Positions 1 through 11,649 of a DNA stretch of 64,000 nt are shown here, one piece after another. Both the position numbers and the translations under genes were made by a program. How positions within the stretch are numbered: the first letter of the stretch is position 1; each line of letters starts with the position of its first letter. Under the pieces are notes generated by a model. It made no database searches. It was given only the letters and a program-made list of their open reading frames with translations, and had not been told where the DNA came from. This DNA is from Phoronis australis (lineage: Eukaryota; Phoronida; Phoronidae): NCBI GenBank assembly GCA_002633005.1, contig NMRA01000016.1, positions 1,525,860 to 1,589,859 on the forward strand, given 5' to 3'.

Positions 1-63
1 TTGTTTTTACATGACGATTGTTCACTCATCTTTCTGTATTCAATGCGCCTTATTTTCTTCCAG

Positions 64-2273
64 ATGATCTCACAAACTTATTGAGAGAAATTATGCAAGA
101 AGCAAGAAACCTGACAAAAGCAGAAAGGTAATCAAATGAATCCGTGTCTTCGGTGCATTTAATTGGTACCATTCAGATTTAGTGATTGACAGTTTCACAG
201 TTTTCAGAGAAATTAATTGGGTGGAGGCCATATTATCTGACATTTATTAATGACAGATTGAAAGATTTGTGCGGTGATGGATTTGCTGGGAAATGTTTAG
301 ATCGAGTTAATAGGTTCATTGTAGAAAAGATGAATCTCATCTAGGTGTGCTGTGGTACGTTTTATCAGTTAGTGCATGTTAAAAACACTTTGGATAAAAT
401 AATTCAATTTTATTATAATTAATGTGTTATATAAATTGATATATTTCCTAAGTAACCCCAGTCCGCATAATAATTGCCAACATGAACAAGGTGTGTTTCA
501 GAATAGGTTGAATTAAAAATTTAAAAAAATGAACTCACCGCAGATGAATTGAAACGAATAGTGGACTGATTTTTTGTCAGATCATGTGGTACATCCTTAA
601 CGTTTATATGGAGTGTAACTTGTAACAGAGCTCACTAACTGGCTTGAAAGGTCAGCGTTTGTTTCCTGAGAATATATCTGACTCGTAGTAATAAAACGCA
701 CATCAACTTCCTGGTTAAAAATTGCCAACTGACAGCCAATGAAAACCATCGTTCTAGTGCCCTGTACCTGGGCTTTATAATAAATAAAAGCAAGAAAACT
801 TGTGGTTGTATAGATCCCCTGTATCATGATAAATTCCATTTTAATTTCACTAATAGCATTGTGGCTAAGATGAACAGGAATCTTGTCACTTTGGTGCCAC
901 GTTTGTGCCAAAATCTGTCAGCTGATAAAGTCTTGCAATCTAAACGTGTCTCTTATTTGGCCACCAGGTGTTCTGTGTTCCTCGTGGACGAGGAGAGTGA
1001 GGAACTGGTTGCCAAGGTGTTCGACGGTTCCATTCACGACACGCTGGACAGTGAAATACGCATCCCTATGACGCAAGGCGTTGCGGGTCATGTGATCACT
1101 ACAGGAGAGATTCTAAACATCCACGATGCTTACTCTCATCCGCTGTTCTACAGGGGTGTTGATGACACTACAGGCTTCAAGACACGGAATATACTCTGTT
1201 TTCCTATCAAGGATGAAAAGGGTAACATACAGAAAAGTTTTGCCCTGTTTTTGAGTTACATAATATTCAATCCGTCTGAGTGGGATTTTTTACGAGTTTG
1301 TGGCAAACAATTTGCAGTGAGTTTAGTAGGGATTTATTGACCGAGATGTTTTTAAGCGTAAAAATTATTTAAATAAAATGTATTAATTTTTCCCATTTTG
1401 ATTAAAGTGTAAAACTTTTTGTTGAATATCACAATTGCTTTCTAATTTAAAAATTAGCCGGTGTATGTTGAGTGCTTACAATAAACTTTCGAGCCTGTTG
1501 TTGTGGTTTCCAGAGAATACTGTAGGTGTCGCCCAGCTCTGTAATAAAAGGGACGGCAAAAACTTCACTACGTTCGATGAGGACATAGCCAAGGCATTCT
1601 CAATATACTGTTGCATCAGTATCGTACACGTAAGTGTGGCATTTAATATATGAGTCACGTGACATTTGGTCCAGATTATTCAATTTCAGGCACAGGCAAT
1701 TTCCAAGGTAGCGGAAAGTACCAAAAAGGATTTTTTCAGTGAAAATTAAGAAATCATGTTACAAATGATGACAGCGTCGATTATTGGTCAAAATGGCTTC
1801 TATCTTGTTCATACACTTAACATAGTTTAGGGTCAAAATGGCTTCTATCTTGTTCATACACTTAACATAGTTTAGGGTCAAAATGGCTTCTATCTTGTTC
1901 ATGCACTTAACATAGTTTAGGGTCAAAATGGCTTCTATCTTGTTCATGCACTTAACATAGTTTAGGAACAAGTAGGAAACCATGTCACGAGGCATGAGCC
2001 CAGATTATTTATCGATCAGATTTCACTGTGCACGCGTAATTTACTTGGACTTAAAAGCAATTTATTTGCAATTCTTTTTATAAATTGTTTTATGTAAATA
2101 TCAAACCTAGGCTTGTACACTCAGAGTAGTGCTTCATGAGGTGGTGTTCGTCATTTGTGTGTCTGCCATTACACTGATGGGTAATTCCATTTCAGTCGCT
2201 CATGTACAGAACTGTCAACGAAGCCTCTACCAGGAGCAGGCTGTGCAATGAACTCATGATATACCACATGCAG
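64..2273 (+). other. PDE2A: PDE2A GAF-B domain exons
   Basis: The four exons 64-127, 968-1221, 1514-1629 and 2196-2273 encode GAF-B, the cGMP-sensing module of PDE2. Visible family blocks are [41 protein letters not shown] and RNILCFPIK. The NKxnFx3DE signature of cyclic-nucleotide GAF domains appears as [13 protein letters not shown] at about 1547-1585. The last exon ([10 protein letters not shown]...) is the connecting helix between GAF-B and the catalytic domain. The exon starting at 968 supplies one base to the codon split with 127, which restores an Arg-Cys-Ser junction. Confidence 0.9.
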
Positions 2274-5200
2274 GTTTGTCAATCTTTGACCTTCTCGCGA
2301 TTATAGTAAATTGTGATTTGAAGAGCCTTTAACCTTTAGTTTAGGAAGTGTAATCTTATGATTTGGGATAAGATCAGTTACAGTCAGCAATCTGTGAATA
2401 ATGATTAAGGGGGATTCATCACCTAAAGGAGGGCAATAGGAACGAGTACAGGTGAAAATTCAAGTCAAAATCCAATTGACTTTGGTTACTGATTAGGCGC
2501 AAGTTTCAATTACCTTTTTCCCTGGGAACAGAATAAAGAGCCATTTGGTTGGGCTGCCAACAGTCAACAAGCACATAGTTATAGAACAGAGGTGTCATTA
2601 AAGGATTAGGTTGGTGACCAAGCAGCAAGACTTAGGTAATTCAATTGGGCTGTTGTGTTGGCATTGGTAAACTCCAACCTTGATCATCATTCTACAGTCA
2701 ATTTTTACCTGTGCTGGGCCATGGGTTCCCTGTGAATTGATTGTTGTTGTCTTGGAGTTGCTGTGGCTACGTAATGGCAACAAATGGCTTAATTGCTCTA
2801 GTTTGCAGTTTATGGAACATGCATTAGCCAAGCCACTGATAGCTGGAAGGGGAGGCTGAAATTCATTGGGTGGTTTCATTGTGTTTTATGTGACCAGCCT
2901 CTCACAATCCATGAGTGTGTTGTGAGGTATCTGCCTATCTTTGAAAAGGTCAACTGCAGTCAGCTGTGAGATATTATGTTAAAAGCATTTGCATGGCCAA
3001 CCCTCTTGCTTTTGTACCCTGTGGTCACATGTTCACAGCAAACCTGACGTATGCAGATCTTGACATTCACTGACACGCTGATCTTTCCTGTTTCAAGAAT
3101 GAAATGTAGTCATCCAGACGCAAGGTTCGTGTCACAAATGGTCATGTTATGTACAGTTGCTTTTAACGACACCTTTTGTGTCTCAAACGAATGCTCTTGT
3201 ATTGGGCCCGCTGTCTAATCTTTGCACTAGAAATCAAACTTTTTTTGGCATTTTCCTTTCTATTTTTGTTTGAACTCAAGATAAGTGTCTATTATTGTGT
3301 GCTCGAGCATATTGGTTAATCTAAAATGCACTTGATGACATCAGTGTGAACTCGAATCTAGTGCGAACTTGTGGTCAAGAAACTGACATCTTTGTAAATC
3401 ATAACGTACTCGAGTACAGAATAACGAACTCTTGTCTTGAGTTCAGACAAAAGCAGAATGGAAAATGTCAAAACATTTTCAGGCTTCGAGTACAAATATT
3501 AGATCACGGGTCCTGGAGTTTATATTCTTACCCGTCTTTCATTCTTGTTCATATGTGGTAGCGTTTGTCAACAGGTGAATGAGGAAGACGTGACCAAACT
3601 TGCCAAGTGTCACATCCCTCCACCCAAGTCATTCGACCCCCTCATAGACAAGTTTCTGTTTACTCCCAGAGGTATACCAGAAGCAGAGACTCCTTTGGTA
3701 CGTCAGCGATTGATTTGTCCAGTGAATAGACATGGCGCCCCCCAATATGGAGTTTGTGTAACCGTAGCTTCATGATTTGCAAAAACATTCGAAAAGATTC
3801 CGGAAGATTTGGAAAAGTGCATCTTCCACTGAATGTGCAGCATATGTCACGGTGAACAAATGACCAAAATGGCTGTTTTAAAATTGAAAAGTATTAGCCG
3901 TCTTCAAATTTTATAATCGGTGCACTAGAAGAGAAATTATAGCGAACACGTTTTCTTGAGCAACGCGGTCGAGCCACCATTCGCATTAATTAACTTTAAT
4001 GAGAGAGCAGGTTAGTAGTCACAATGTGGCTTTGGACAGTTATAGCACTGGCATCTCAAAAGATCAAATGTGAGCGTATGAGTTGCCTCTTGTGAATTCA
4101 GAAGCCTAGGATGTCTATGTCTGTAGATGTGGAAAATGTCTGGTAACGTTCCTCACAACTTTTTGCCTAACATCATGACCAAAGACATAACAGTTGCACT
4201 AAAAACTTTAAGTCTTCATTGCACAAACATCTGTCACTGAGAAACAGGGCAATAAAAAGTTTCGCACATCGATGACTGAAGTCATATTTGTTAACTTCAA
4301 ACTATAGCTAAATCACACTAATGCTACAAGAGAAGTCAGTCAGCCATGTAAGGTAATGAGTGCTAACTGGCTGTATTGAAATGCCTTTAGAAAGCGTCTG
4401 GACTGAACGTTATTAGCTTTTAACAGATCAGCATTACAGTGTGTTACCCTAATTGTATTTCAGACTAACATCAATACTTGAGCTCGTTTCTCTTACTTTG
4501 CCAGGTAATTGTAAGCATGATGGATGAGATGGGTTTCATAAACCGGTACAGAATCAAACGAGATACATTGGCAAAGTAAGTGGCGCATGGAATTCACACT
4601 GAGTCTCGCATTGTCCAGTGGGGAATGAGTGACGTAATCTCCGTTTGATTTAAAGTCAAGTTAGTCTAGATATTTTGTTTTGCAAACCTTGATGCGTCAT
4701 GCACCAGTATTTGTGTCTTGTATAGATCCTAACCACCTCACTATCAACACCGTTTGTGTGGTTGGTGTCTCAGGGGGTTCGTTGAGAATGAACAGAATTG
4801 TTACATATACGCAACCTTCCGAATAGAGATGAATTTTCTCAGCCCCTTGGGTCCTTGGTTAACACTTTGTTGTCAGCGTTAAACGTCATCCTTTAATTTC
4901 TGACTTTAAATGGATTGCTTAAAGGTGTCTTTTGCCCTGTGTCGCTGGCTAAAGCAAAAATGGAACTAGGTTATTGTAAATTGGTCACGCATTCCTTACC
5001 AGGATTGGGTTCTATTTTCATTACCAGCAAGAACATCCAAACCATCAGGGACTCAAGAAAATGCTTCAGAGTTTATTGGGAGTGGCCAACCCTAAAATTG
5101 TGAACTAAGTCTAAAGTGGCTCATGCACGCGTTGACCGACCCTAAAATTGCGAATTAAAAAATGACACATTTACGCATTGCCCGTGAGTTGAGTTGGTAA

Positions 5201-8200
5201 CAGAAATGGAATCCCATTGCAGCAATGNCTATATGAGGAGACTGATTTTATGAGAATCAGTTGCCTGTGAGTGGATTTTCAGTTGTTAGCCAGCTAAAAG
5301 TCCAAAATGCAGATTTTAAAGGTATTTTTGTTTAGAATGACACGCTTTACTGTAGCAAAAGTACACAAAATGTGTACCCCTTAAACACTCGTTGTGTTCG
5401 ATAATCCCTTGATGACATTATTACTCTCGTAGGTTCACATTGATGGTGAGGAAGGGCTACAGGGACCCCCCTTATCACAACTGGATGCACGCTGTCTCTG
5501 TAACACACTTCTGTTACCTCCTCCATGCCAATGTGGATCTCAGCCTCTACTTAAGGTCTGTATTCAGTGTATTTGTGCCCCGCTCTTTTGGTTTGAGGAT
5601 TGGTCATCACCAGCTTCCTCTAATTATTTTTTCTCTTTTCGCTCGAAACGCTGTTACAATGGTGATAAAAATATGTGCGAAATTTTCTTTGACTGAAATT
5701 AGAAGGAATGTAAGTATTTTGCCTGTTATTTTGTTATACATGTCATGGAAAGTAAAATTTTGTCGCGCTAAAGAAATTCTAGGGAACTTGCCTATTAGAT
5801 TCAGTAAATGTACGAGGTGTGAACAATCTAATGATGGTTAGTTGTCACAGATTGCCTGTTTGCCGATGTTTGTTTGACAAATAAAGGACTGTTAATACGT
5901 CATAAGTTTTTGGCATGTTAGACTGCCAACCCTTTCAAAATTGAGCTGCATCATGTTCTCTAAATCGACCTATGGCCAGGACTTTGAGTGAAGGCTTAAT
6001 TGACCAATCAGAATACAGCATTCACGACACACCTTTTTTCCAAGCTGCCATTTAACCCCGGCCGACAAACAACACATTGCCGGGTAAAACTGATTGACTT
6101 TGTTTATCAGCATTTCACAAGGGGACAGAGCTTGGGATGGGTCAGTTCCTTTTGCTGAAAGAATCCAATCCATGATGTCATGGCAATGAAAATGAACTTT
6201 TTTATTCAGCCTATTCTAAGATTTTTCATGCTTTGTTAGTAAGAGTGAAATATCTCTTAAACTTAGCTGCCTACTGGGTCATTTGTGTTTCTTACTAATT
6301 ATGGCTTTATGATTTCAGTGACCTGGAGGTACTGGCCTTGTTTGTGGCGTGTATGTGTCATGACATCGATCACCGTGGCACTAACAATGCTTTCCAAGTA
6401 ACCTCTGTAAGTGGCTGAACCATAAGCTCTTCTCCACGAACTTTTTGCTGAGACCCAGATGGTTAGAATAACTGATCAAAAAATATAAACAGTCGTTAGC
6501 TGAATAACTGTGTGGTGTAACTCATGGTGAGTACAGACTCATTGATGTTAGACTGAAAATCTAGATTCTTCTGGACTATGGTGGTGTTTAAAAGGTAGCT
6601 ATTTAAACCATTAGTCATGTTTGAATTACAGGTTAAACAATTCACAAAACAGTCATGGCACGAGGAATATGCTTACAATTTCAGAACTGTCTCCAATTCC
6701 CTAAGCCCATTTATGACATAGACAATAATTTTCACAAACTATTCTATTAAGATTGACGGTAGTGGTTGGTGAGGAATTTTTCATTAAATAGCAGGGCTGC
6801 CAACTGTTACGGGTTTTCGTGACTTACTCTTTGTGATTTTAATGCCTAAAAATTGATACGTACGTCGGGCTTTAAAACTCAGCAGAAAATGAAAATATAA
6901 TCTTCAAATATTCATCACTTTCTGTGCAAATAGGTGAATATTGAGGTGAAAAAAATTCTGGTGAGCAGACGTATAAAAGTAGAGAATGCAAATGCATGAT
7001 CTGACCATTAAGGAGTAACCTGAGTACCAGATGAGTGTGTAATGGCTTCTGTGATTGGTCAGTTGAAGTAACTTTGTGAATGGCTGGCCAATGAAATACG
7101 TGCTTACTTGACTTAGCATTGTGGTACCTAATCTTCTTTGCAAATCCCATCAAGAAGTCGAGAGTGTAATTTCGGAGACGAATATTCCAAGGAATTAGAT
7201 CAAATGGAAAAATGAAAAAGTAAGTTCTCCACATTTGTTCATGCCAGTTACAGCACTGAAAGTTCAGGTGTATGATATGTGGTCGCGTACTAGGAATTGC
7301 AACGAGATAGACGTACAATTTTCTTGTAGTGATCTGGTCAGGAGAGATGAAACATGCAGACATGATGAGTTGAGTTTTTAATGTGATCCCTTTTTAGTTT
7401 TACACGTCGATTGGAAACTGGTTTTAGTGTAGTGCATGTCTTGATCTTTTGATTGAAAGTTTCGTAATCATATTTTGAAGTTATCAGTTTTCCCCTGCAA
7501 AATGCAAAGTTTATTGAAGGTTACAAATTGAGCCTTTTTAGGCTAACCCTTGTAGCAGGTAAGTAGTCTGCATATTGGCTTAGAATATTGCAAGTGGTTG
7601 TAAATTGTGGGTGTTCTTCAAACGCAATGGGCCTTTTGAAGCTGATATGAAATTAGTTGTTTGTGATCCCTTGTTTTAGTTATATAACTGTCATAGTTGC
7701 CCTGTGTGTAACTAAACACAACTTGACAATGGGTTTATGATCCTGGTTGAGAAGATGGTTGTTTTATTACCCCATATTGCTTATGAATAGCTGAGCTTAG
7801 AATGTCTCCGATAGTGAGTTGGCAGCCTTGAAATAGTATCTGTTTTATTTTGATGCTGACATGTTGGACCAAAAAATGTGATTGTCTTTGTGTATAACTT
7901 AAGATGCTTTTAAGGTGATGATATAATAATAAAAGTTTTGTTCAATTGCAGCAATCCATATTAGCTGCCCTTTACAGTTCAGAAGGATCCGTCATGGAGA
8001 GACACCACTTTGCCCAGACCATGTGTATATTGAACACGGAAGGGTGCAATATCTTTGAAAACCTCAACAGAAAGGTAAATGCCTTCAACAATGACTATTG
8101 CATACTGCAGCTTGGTTGTACTTAGTACCATGTAAATTCTGTAGTCTACACTTTCCTAGTAGAGTGCTCCTACTAGACTTTTAGCTTCAAGGGGATGTTG

Positions 8201-11200
8201 CCAGGTAATCTTGAAACAGACGTGATACTTAGTAAATTTCGTTACTCCTTTCACTTTTATCTAATAACTAGGCATAATGTTTTAAACGTGCAGCTCAAGC
8301 TCTTGATCCCATGGCTGATCTCAGCTACAGTACTGTACTCATATAGAGAAAAAGGCAATATTCTTTCTCAAAGTTATAGGTACCATCTCGTAGGTGAATC
8401 GAACACAATAGTTTTATATGTGGTCCATGCAAAAACTGAATGCGGGGAATGCTGACATAACCCCCGGGTGGCTCTTTCGTAAATGCTCGTTCTACTGAAG
8501 CGGCTTTGGATCCAGAAAGAACCCCCAGGGAGATCTTTCAGTTCTTGGTCAGTTTAAGTCACATTTCTTGAAATATGGTATTTAATATCTTTGAAAACAA
8601 AAATTTAAAAGATACTATTGTCGCCGTCCAGCACCAATTACCCACAACTAAGTGGTGCCTTCGGTTGTAGCAGATTTGGCAGTACGCAGACTGTTGGAGT
8701 TACCCAATCTTGATTGGTGTGATTGTCAACATAGGAATCTTTTCATTCTGTAATTTGACTATTTTTCTTATTGCAGGAGTACGAGGAAGTGCTGGATTTA
8801 ATCAGGGACATAATTCTGGCCACAGACATTGCACAGCATCTGCGAATCTTTACAAAACTCAGGGCAATGATTGATGGTAAATTACATTAAACTGATGGTT
8901 TAATTACTGAGTCTCTTGTAGAGCTATAATTAGTGGATGATACCGAATGTTGTGTGTTAATTAATCAGAGGTTAGAAAAAAAGAAATTCGGAAACAATTC
9001 TGAATGAATTTTCCATACGTGGTAGTTTTTCTTAATGTTTTTTAAGTTCAAGACTTGGTTTGTACTGAAATTATGTTGAATGATCATCGCAATTTTCTTT
9101 ATTGCTATTTTGTAACTCGTGTCAAATCATATCGCGAGCTGTTTCATTGTTTCTAGAGGGTTACGACAAAGAAAATGACAAACACCGGGAGTTGCTCCTG
9201 TCCTTACTCATGACATCATCAGACCTCTGTGATCAGACCAAACCATGGAAAAATGCAACAAAGATAGCTGTACGTAATGTGTGTTCACACACGTTTGTGT
9301 GTTCTGGTCATTGCGTTATGATAAGACCCTGCTTGAGCTGTCAATTGGATTCATGAAAAATGGCAAAAATAACATCCTGAATGGAGAAAATGTTGTTTCT
9401 GAAATGAAATTGTAACTTTTATGACCTAAACTTTATGTTACTTTCTAAATCTTATTCTCCAGTTGTCATTGATATGTAGTGAACAAGCATTTGGTTTTGC
9501 TGGACATACATTAGACTTTAATAATGTAACATTCTGCGTTGATTTGCAAAGTTGTGAACTTCTTGTAATTTAAGTCGTATTTTCTAGGAGATGATATACC
9601 AGGAATTCTTCTCTCAAGGTGACCTTGAGAAAGCGCTGGGACGAAACCCGTCGGAAATGATGGATAGGGACAAAGCGTACATACCCAACCTTCAGATTGA
9701 CTTCCTGGACAAGATCGCTCTCCCTGTCTACGAGTTAGTACTTTATGACAGTTGAACCTGGGGTCTAATCGTTTCACTTGACATCGAACTTGATATTATT
9801 TTTGGCATTTTCTGTTTCGCTTTTGTGCAAACTCAGAGGACACTTGTCTATTCGTTATGCTCAAATACACAAGGGCTTGCGAAGACAGCTGTTTAATCCT
9901 AATTTGCTCTTAATGGACGCATCATTCAAGCTGAAGTTGAAATATGAACTAAACATTTCGAGTTTTTACTCAAGTTTTAGCTAAAATGTATCAGTCAACA
10001 AATGCTTACGTCTGCATGAACCATGGTATACTCGACCACAGAATAACAGAGTCTGGCACTTATCTCGAGTTTGTACATATTAGTAGAATTGAAAATGCTA
10101 AATATAATTTCGAGTTGAGTTTCGAGTAGAAAGATTAAATCCCGGCTCCTGATCTTTACTGATGATATTTTTGTATGAATAATTTGATGACATGGTACTT
10201 GTAGAAGGTCCTTACCCTTGTTTCTCTGATAGGTTAAGTGCATGTCGAAATGGTTTTGTTGTTTGTAGTGCAAGGGGTGGGAGCATAGATTAGTCTGGTT
10301 CTGATGTTGATAAATTGTCAACCTATCTGGCAACAGCTCTTTGTGAATACGGACTGAAGTGGTTAAGGATGTAGGACTTTAGAAAGTCTTTAGTATTTGA
10401 CCAAATGGTTGCATTATACTGTCACCTCCGCCTGTCCATTGTCCGCTGCTGTATTTCCAAAACCCCGTTATAGATGTTTGTGAAATTTTGCAGTCATGTT
10501 CCTATTATGGTTGAGACGGCATCATTAGATATTTGTACAGATCCGAATACCTGCCCCCTGTTGGCAATGTTATTTTTTACTTTTGTCTTTGTTAGGCGAA
10601 AAAACATGATTATTTAGATCTGGCCTGCACCTGGCTCATTTTTGAAGATACAGAAAAGGAACAGTGCACCCTCACATCATTTTTCTGTCAAAAGCTCACA
10701 AAATTTTACTCTAGTTATTAATTTTAGTAACTTGTCAACTCTGCTATAATCACTGTCTTAAATGACTGTAAATCAGTGGCATAGGGAGGCTTTCTTAACG
10801 GGAGTGAAGAAAATTTGAGCTCTTGGTTGGCAACTGTAGGCCTACAGTGAATTGCGCCACTTAATAACATGGAAGCATTTTTGAGCTGTTTGAAAAAAGC
10901 ATTGCCACACTACGTTAGTTTGTTTTTGAAAAAATAAACTAAACAAAAATACAGCAATCAATTTTCAAAGTCACCAGAATTAAATATGCTTTTTGACTTT
11001 AATGAGTAAAAAAAATTAATTTACAGTTGAATGTGAAAATGGTGCGATCTGAACAGTTTAAACACTTAACATTTTATAAAGGGAATTTCCACTCATTCCC
11101 TTTTTGTGCCTGAAAAGCTGCAGATTTTTTCTGTGCCTGGATTTCCATCATTTTGGCCCGATGTAGTATCATGCACAGAAATTTCTGCGCAGGATCCAAC

Positions 11201-11649
11201 TCAAAAATTACCTTTTTAAAATGGAAAGTGTTTTTAATAAAATTAATGGAATTATTATTGGCGTTATTTCAAACATGTCATGAACTGTGCACACCTACCC
11301 CACTGTGCTTTGTATTCTGTTAGTACGCTAGCGTGTTTGTTTCGTAGCACACTGCTTGGCTTGTAGCGATGATTTTTGGCACTGAAATGTTGGTGAAGTT
11401 AACGACTGCCTCGTCTGCTCGTGAAATTCTCAAATGGTTAGTTGCTCTTCTCCTCTTTCCAGATTGCTTAGCGATATGTTTCCACAAGCCAAAGAAGTTG
11501 TGTTGGCTGTAAGGAATAACAAAAGGAAGTGGTGCGACGTGAATGAGAATCTAGTCAAGAGGAAACTTAGCCTGAGTGGATCATTAGAAATATTTAATGC
11601 ACTGGCGGATCATGAGAGCAAGACTCACAATGGTGAAAACTCAACGTGA
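64..11649 (+). CDS. PDE2A: cGMP-regulated 3',5'-cyclic nucleotide phosphodiesterase, PDE2A type, 5' end outside window
   Basis: Dual-substrate phosphodiesterase that hydrolyses cAMP and cGMP and is stimulated when cGMP binds its GAF domain. Thirteen exons with matching phases read out 527 residues and a stop: 64-127, 968-1221, 1514-1629, 2196-2273, 3575-3697, 4505-4575, 5433-5555, 6319-6406, 7952-8074, 8777-8876, 9157-9269, 9588-9733, 11463-11649. The protein follows vertebrate PDE2A from the start of GAF-B to the C terminus. The N-terminal region and GAF-A (about 400 residues in the human protein) must lie to the left. All joints use GT-AG, with no frameshift or internal stop. The gene is convergent with NCDN. 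The single N at 5228 lies in the intron between the sixth and seventh exons listed and does not affect the reading. The assignment rests on near-continuous family motifs; the individual borders are by-eye predictions. Confidence 0.95.
1786..1965. repeat. 45 bp tandem repeat, four copies
   Basis: Four head-to-tail copies of a 45 bp unit start at 1786, 1831, 1876 and 1921 and differ only at single positions (ATACAC versus ATGCAC). The array lies in a PDE2A intron. Because 45 is a multiple of three, the opposite strand has an open frame with a 15-residue repeat, which I regard as incidental. Confidence 0.95.
3230..3516. repeat. interspersed repeat, copy 1 (CTCGAGTACAGAATAACG family)
   Basis: About 280 bp of PDE2A intron resembles 9783-10150 in the intron before the last PDE2A exon, and more weakly 40745-40910. 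Shared blocks are the start (ttttttggcattttc), the middle (ctcgagtacagaataacg) and the end (agat-atcacgggtcctgg). I see no coding capacity or terminal repeats, so the class is unknown. Confidence 0.6.
5965..6146. mobile_element. short MITE-like element, family A copy 1
   Basis: About 180 bp element in a PDE2A intron, similar to 28902-29033 and 54315-54494. Ends are inverted: left TCGACCTATGG, right GGGTCAGTT, degenerate relatives of TTGACCTATCG and GCAATAGGTCAA in the other copies. Shared internal blocks include gaccaatcagaat, gcagcatt and gacacacctt. It is non-coding. Confidence 0.7.
9783..10150. repeat. interspersed repeat, copy 2 (CTCGAGTACAGAATAACG family)
   Basis: Copy in the last PDE2A intron of the repeat described at 3230-3516, sharing the ttttggcattttc start, the ctcgaccacagaataacag middle and the agattaaatcccggctcctg end in the same order and orientation. 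Confidence 0.6.

Larger units (their letters stand above)
3575..11649 (+). other. PDE2A: PDE2A catalytic (HD-type PDEase) domain exons
   Basis: Nine exons encode the linker and the complete class I phosphodiesterase domain. The general-acid and metal-binding histidines are in HNWMH (exon 5433-5555). The HD pair is in [13 protein letters not shown] (6319-6406). The third helical block, [14 protein letters not shown], is in 7952-8074. The distal metal aspartate is in SSDLCDQTK (9157-9269). The invariant purine-binding glutamine and clamp phenylalanine are in [14 protein letters not shown] (9588-9733). By comparison with the human enzyme all catalytic residues are present, so an active enzyme is expected. 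The C-terminal exon 11463-11649 ends at TGA 11647-11649 with a short, poorly conserved tail rich in Ser, His and Asn. Confidence 0.93.

Noticed and set aside
1759-1995. Minus-strand ORF with a perfect 15-residue repeat
   Set aside because: It is produced by the 45 bp tandem repeat. There is no flanking coding signal, and it lies inside a PDE2A intron.
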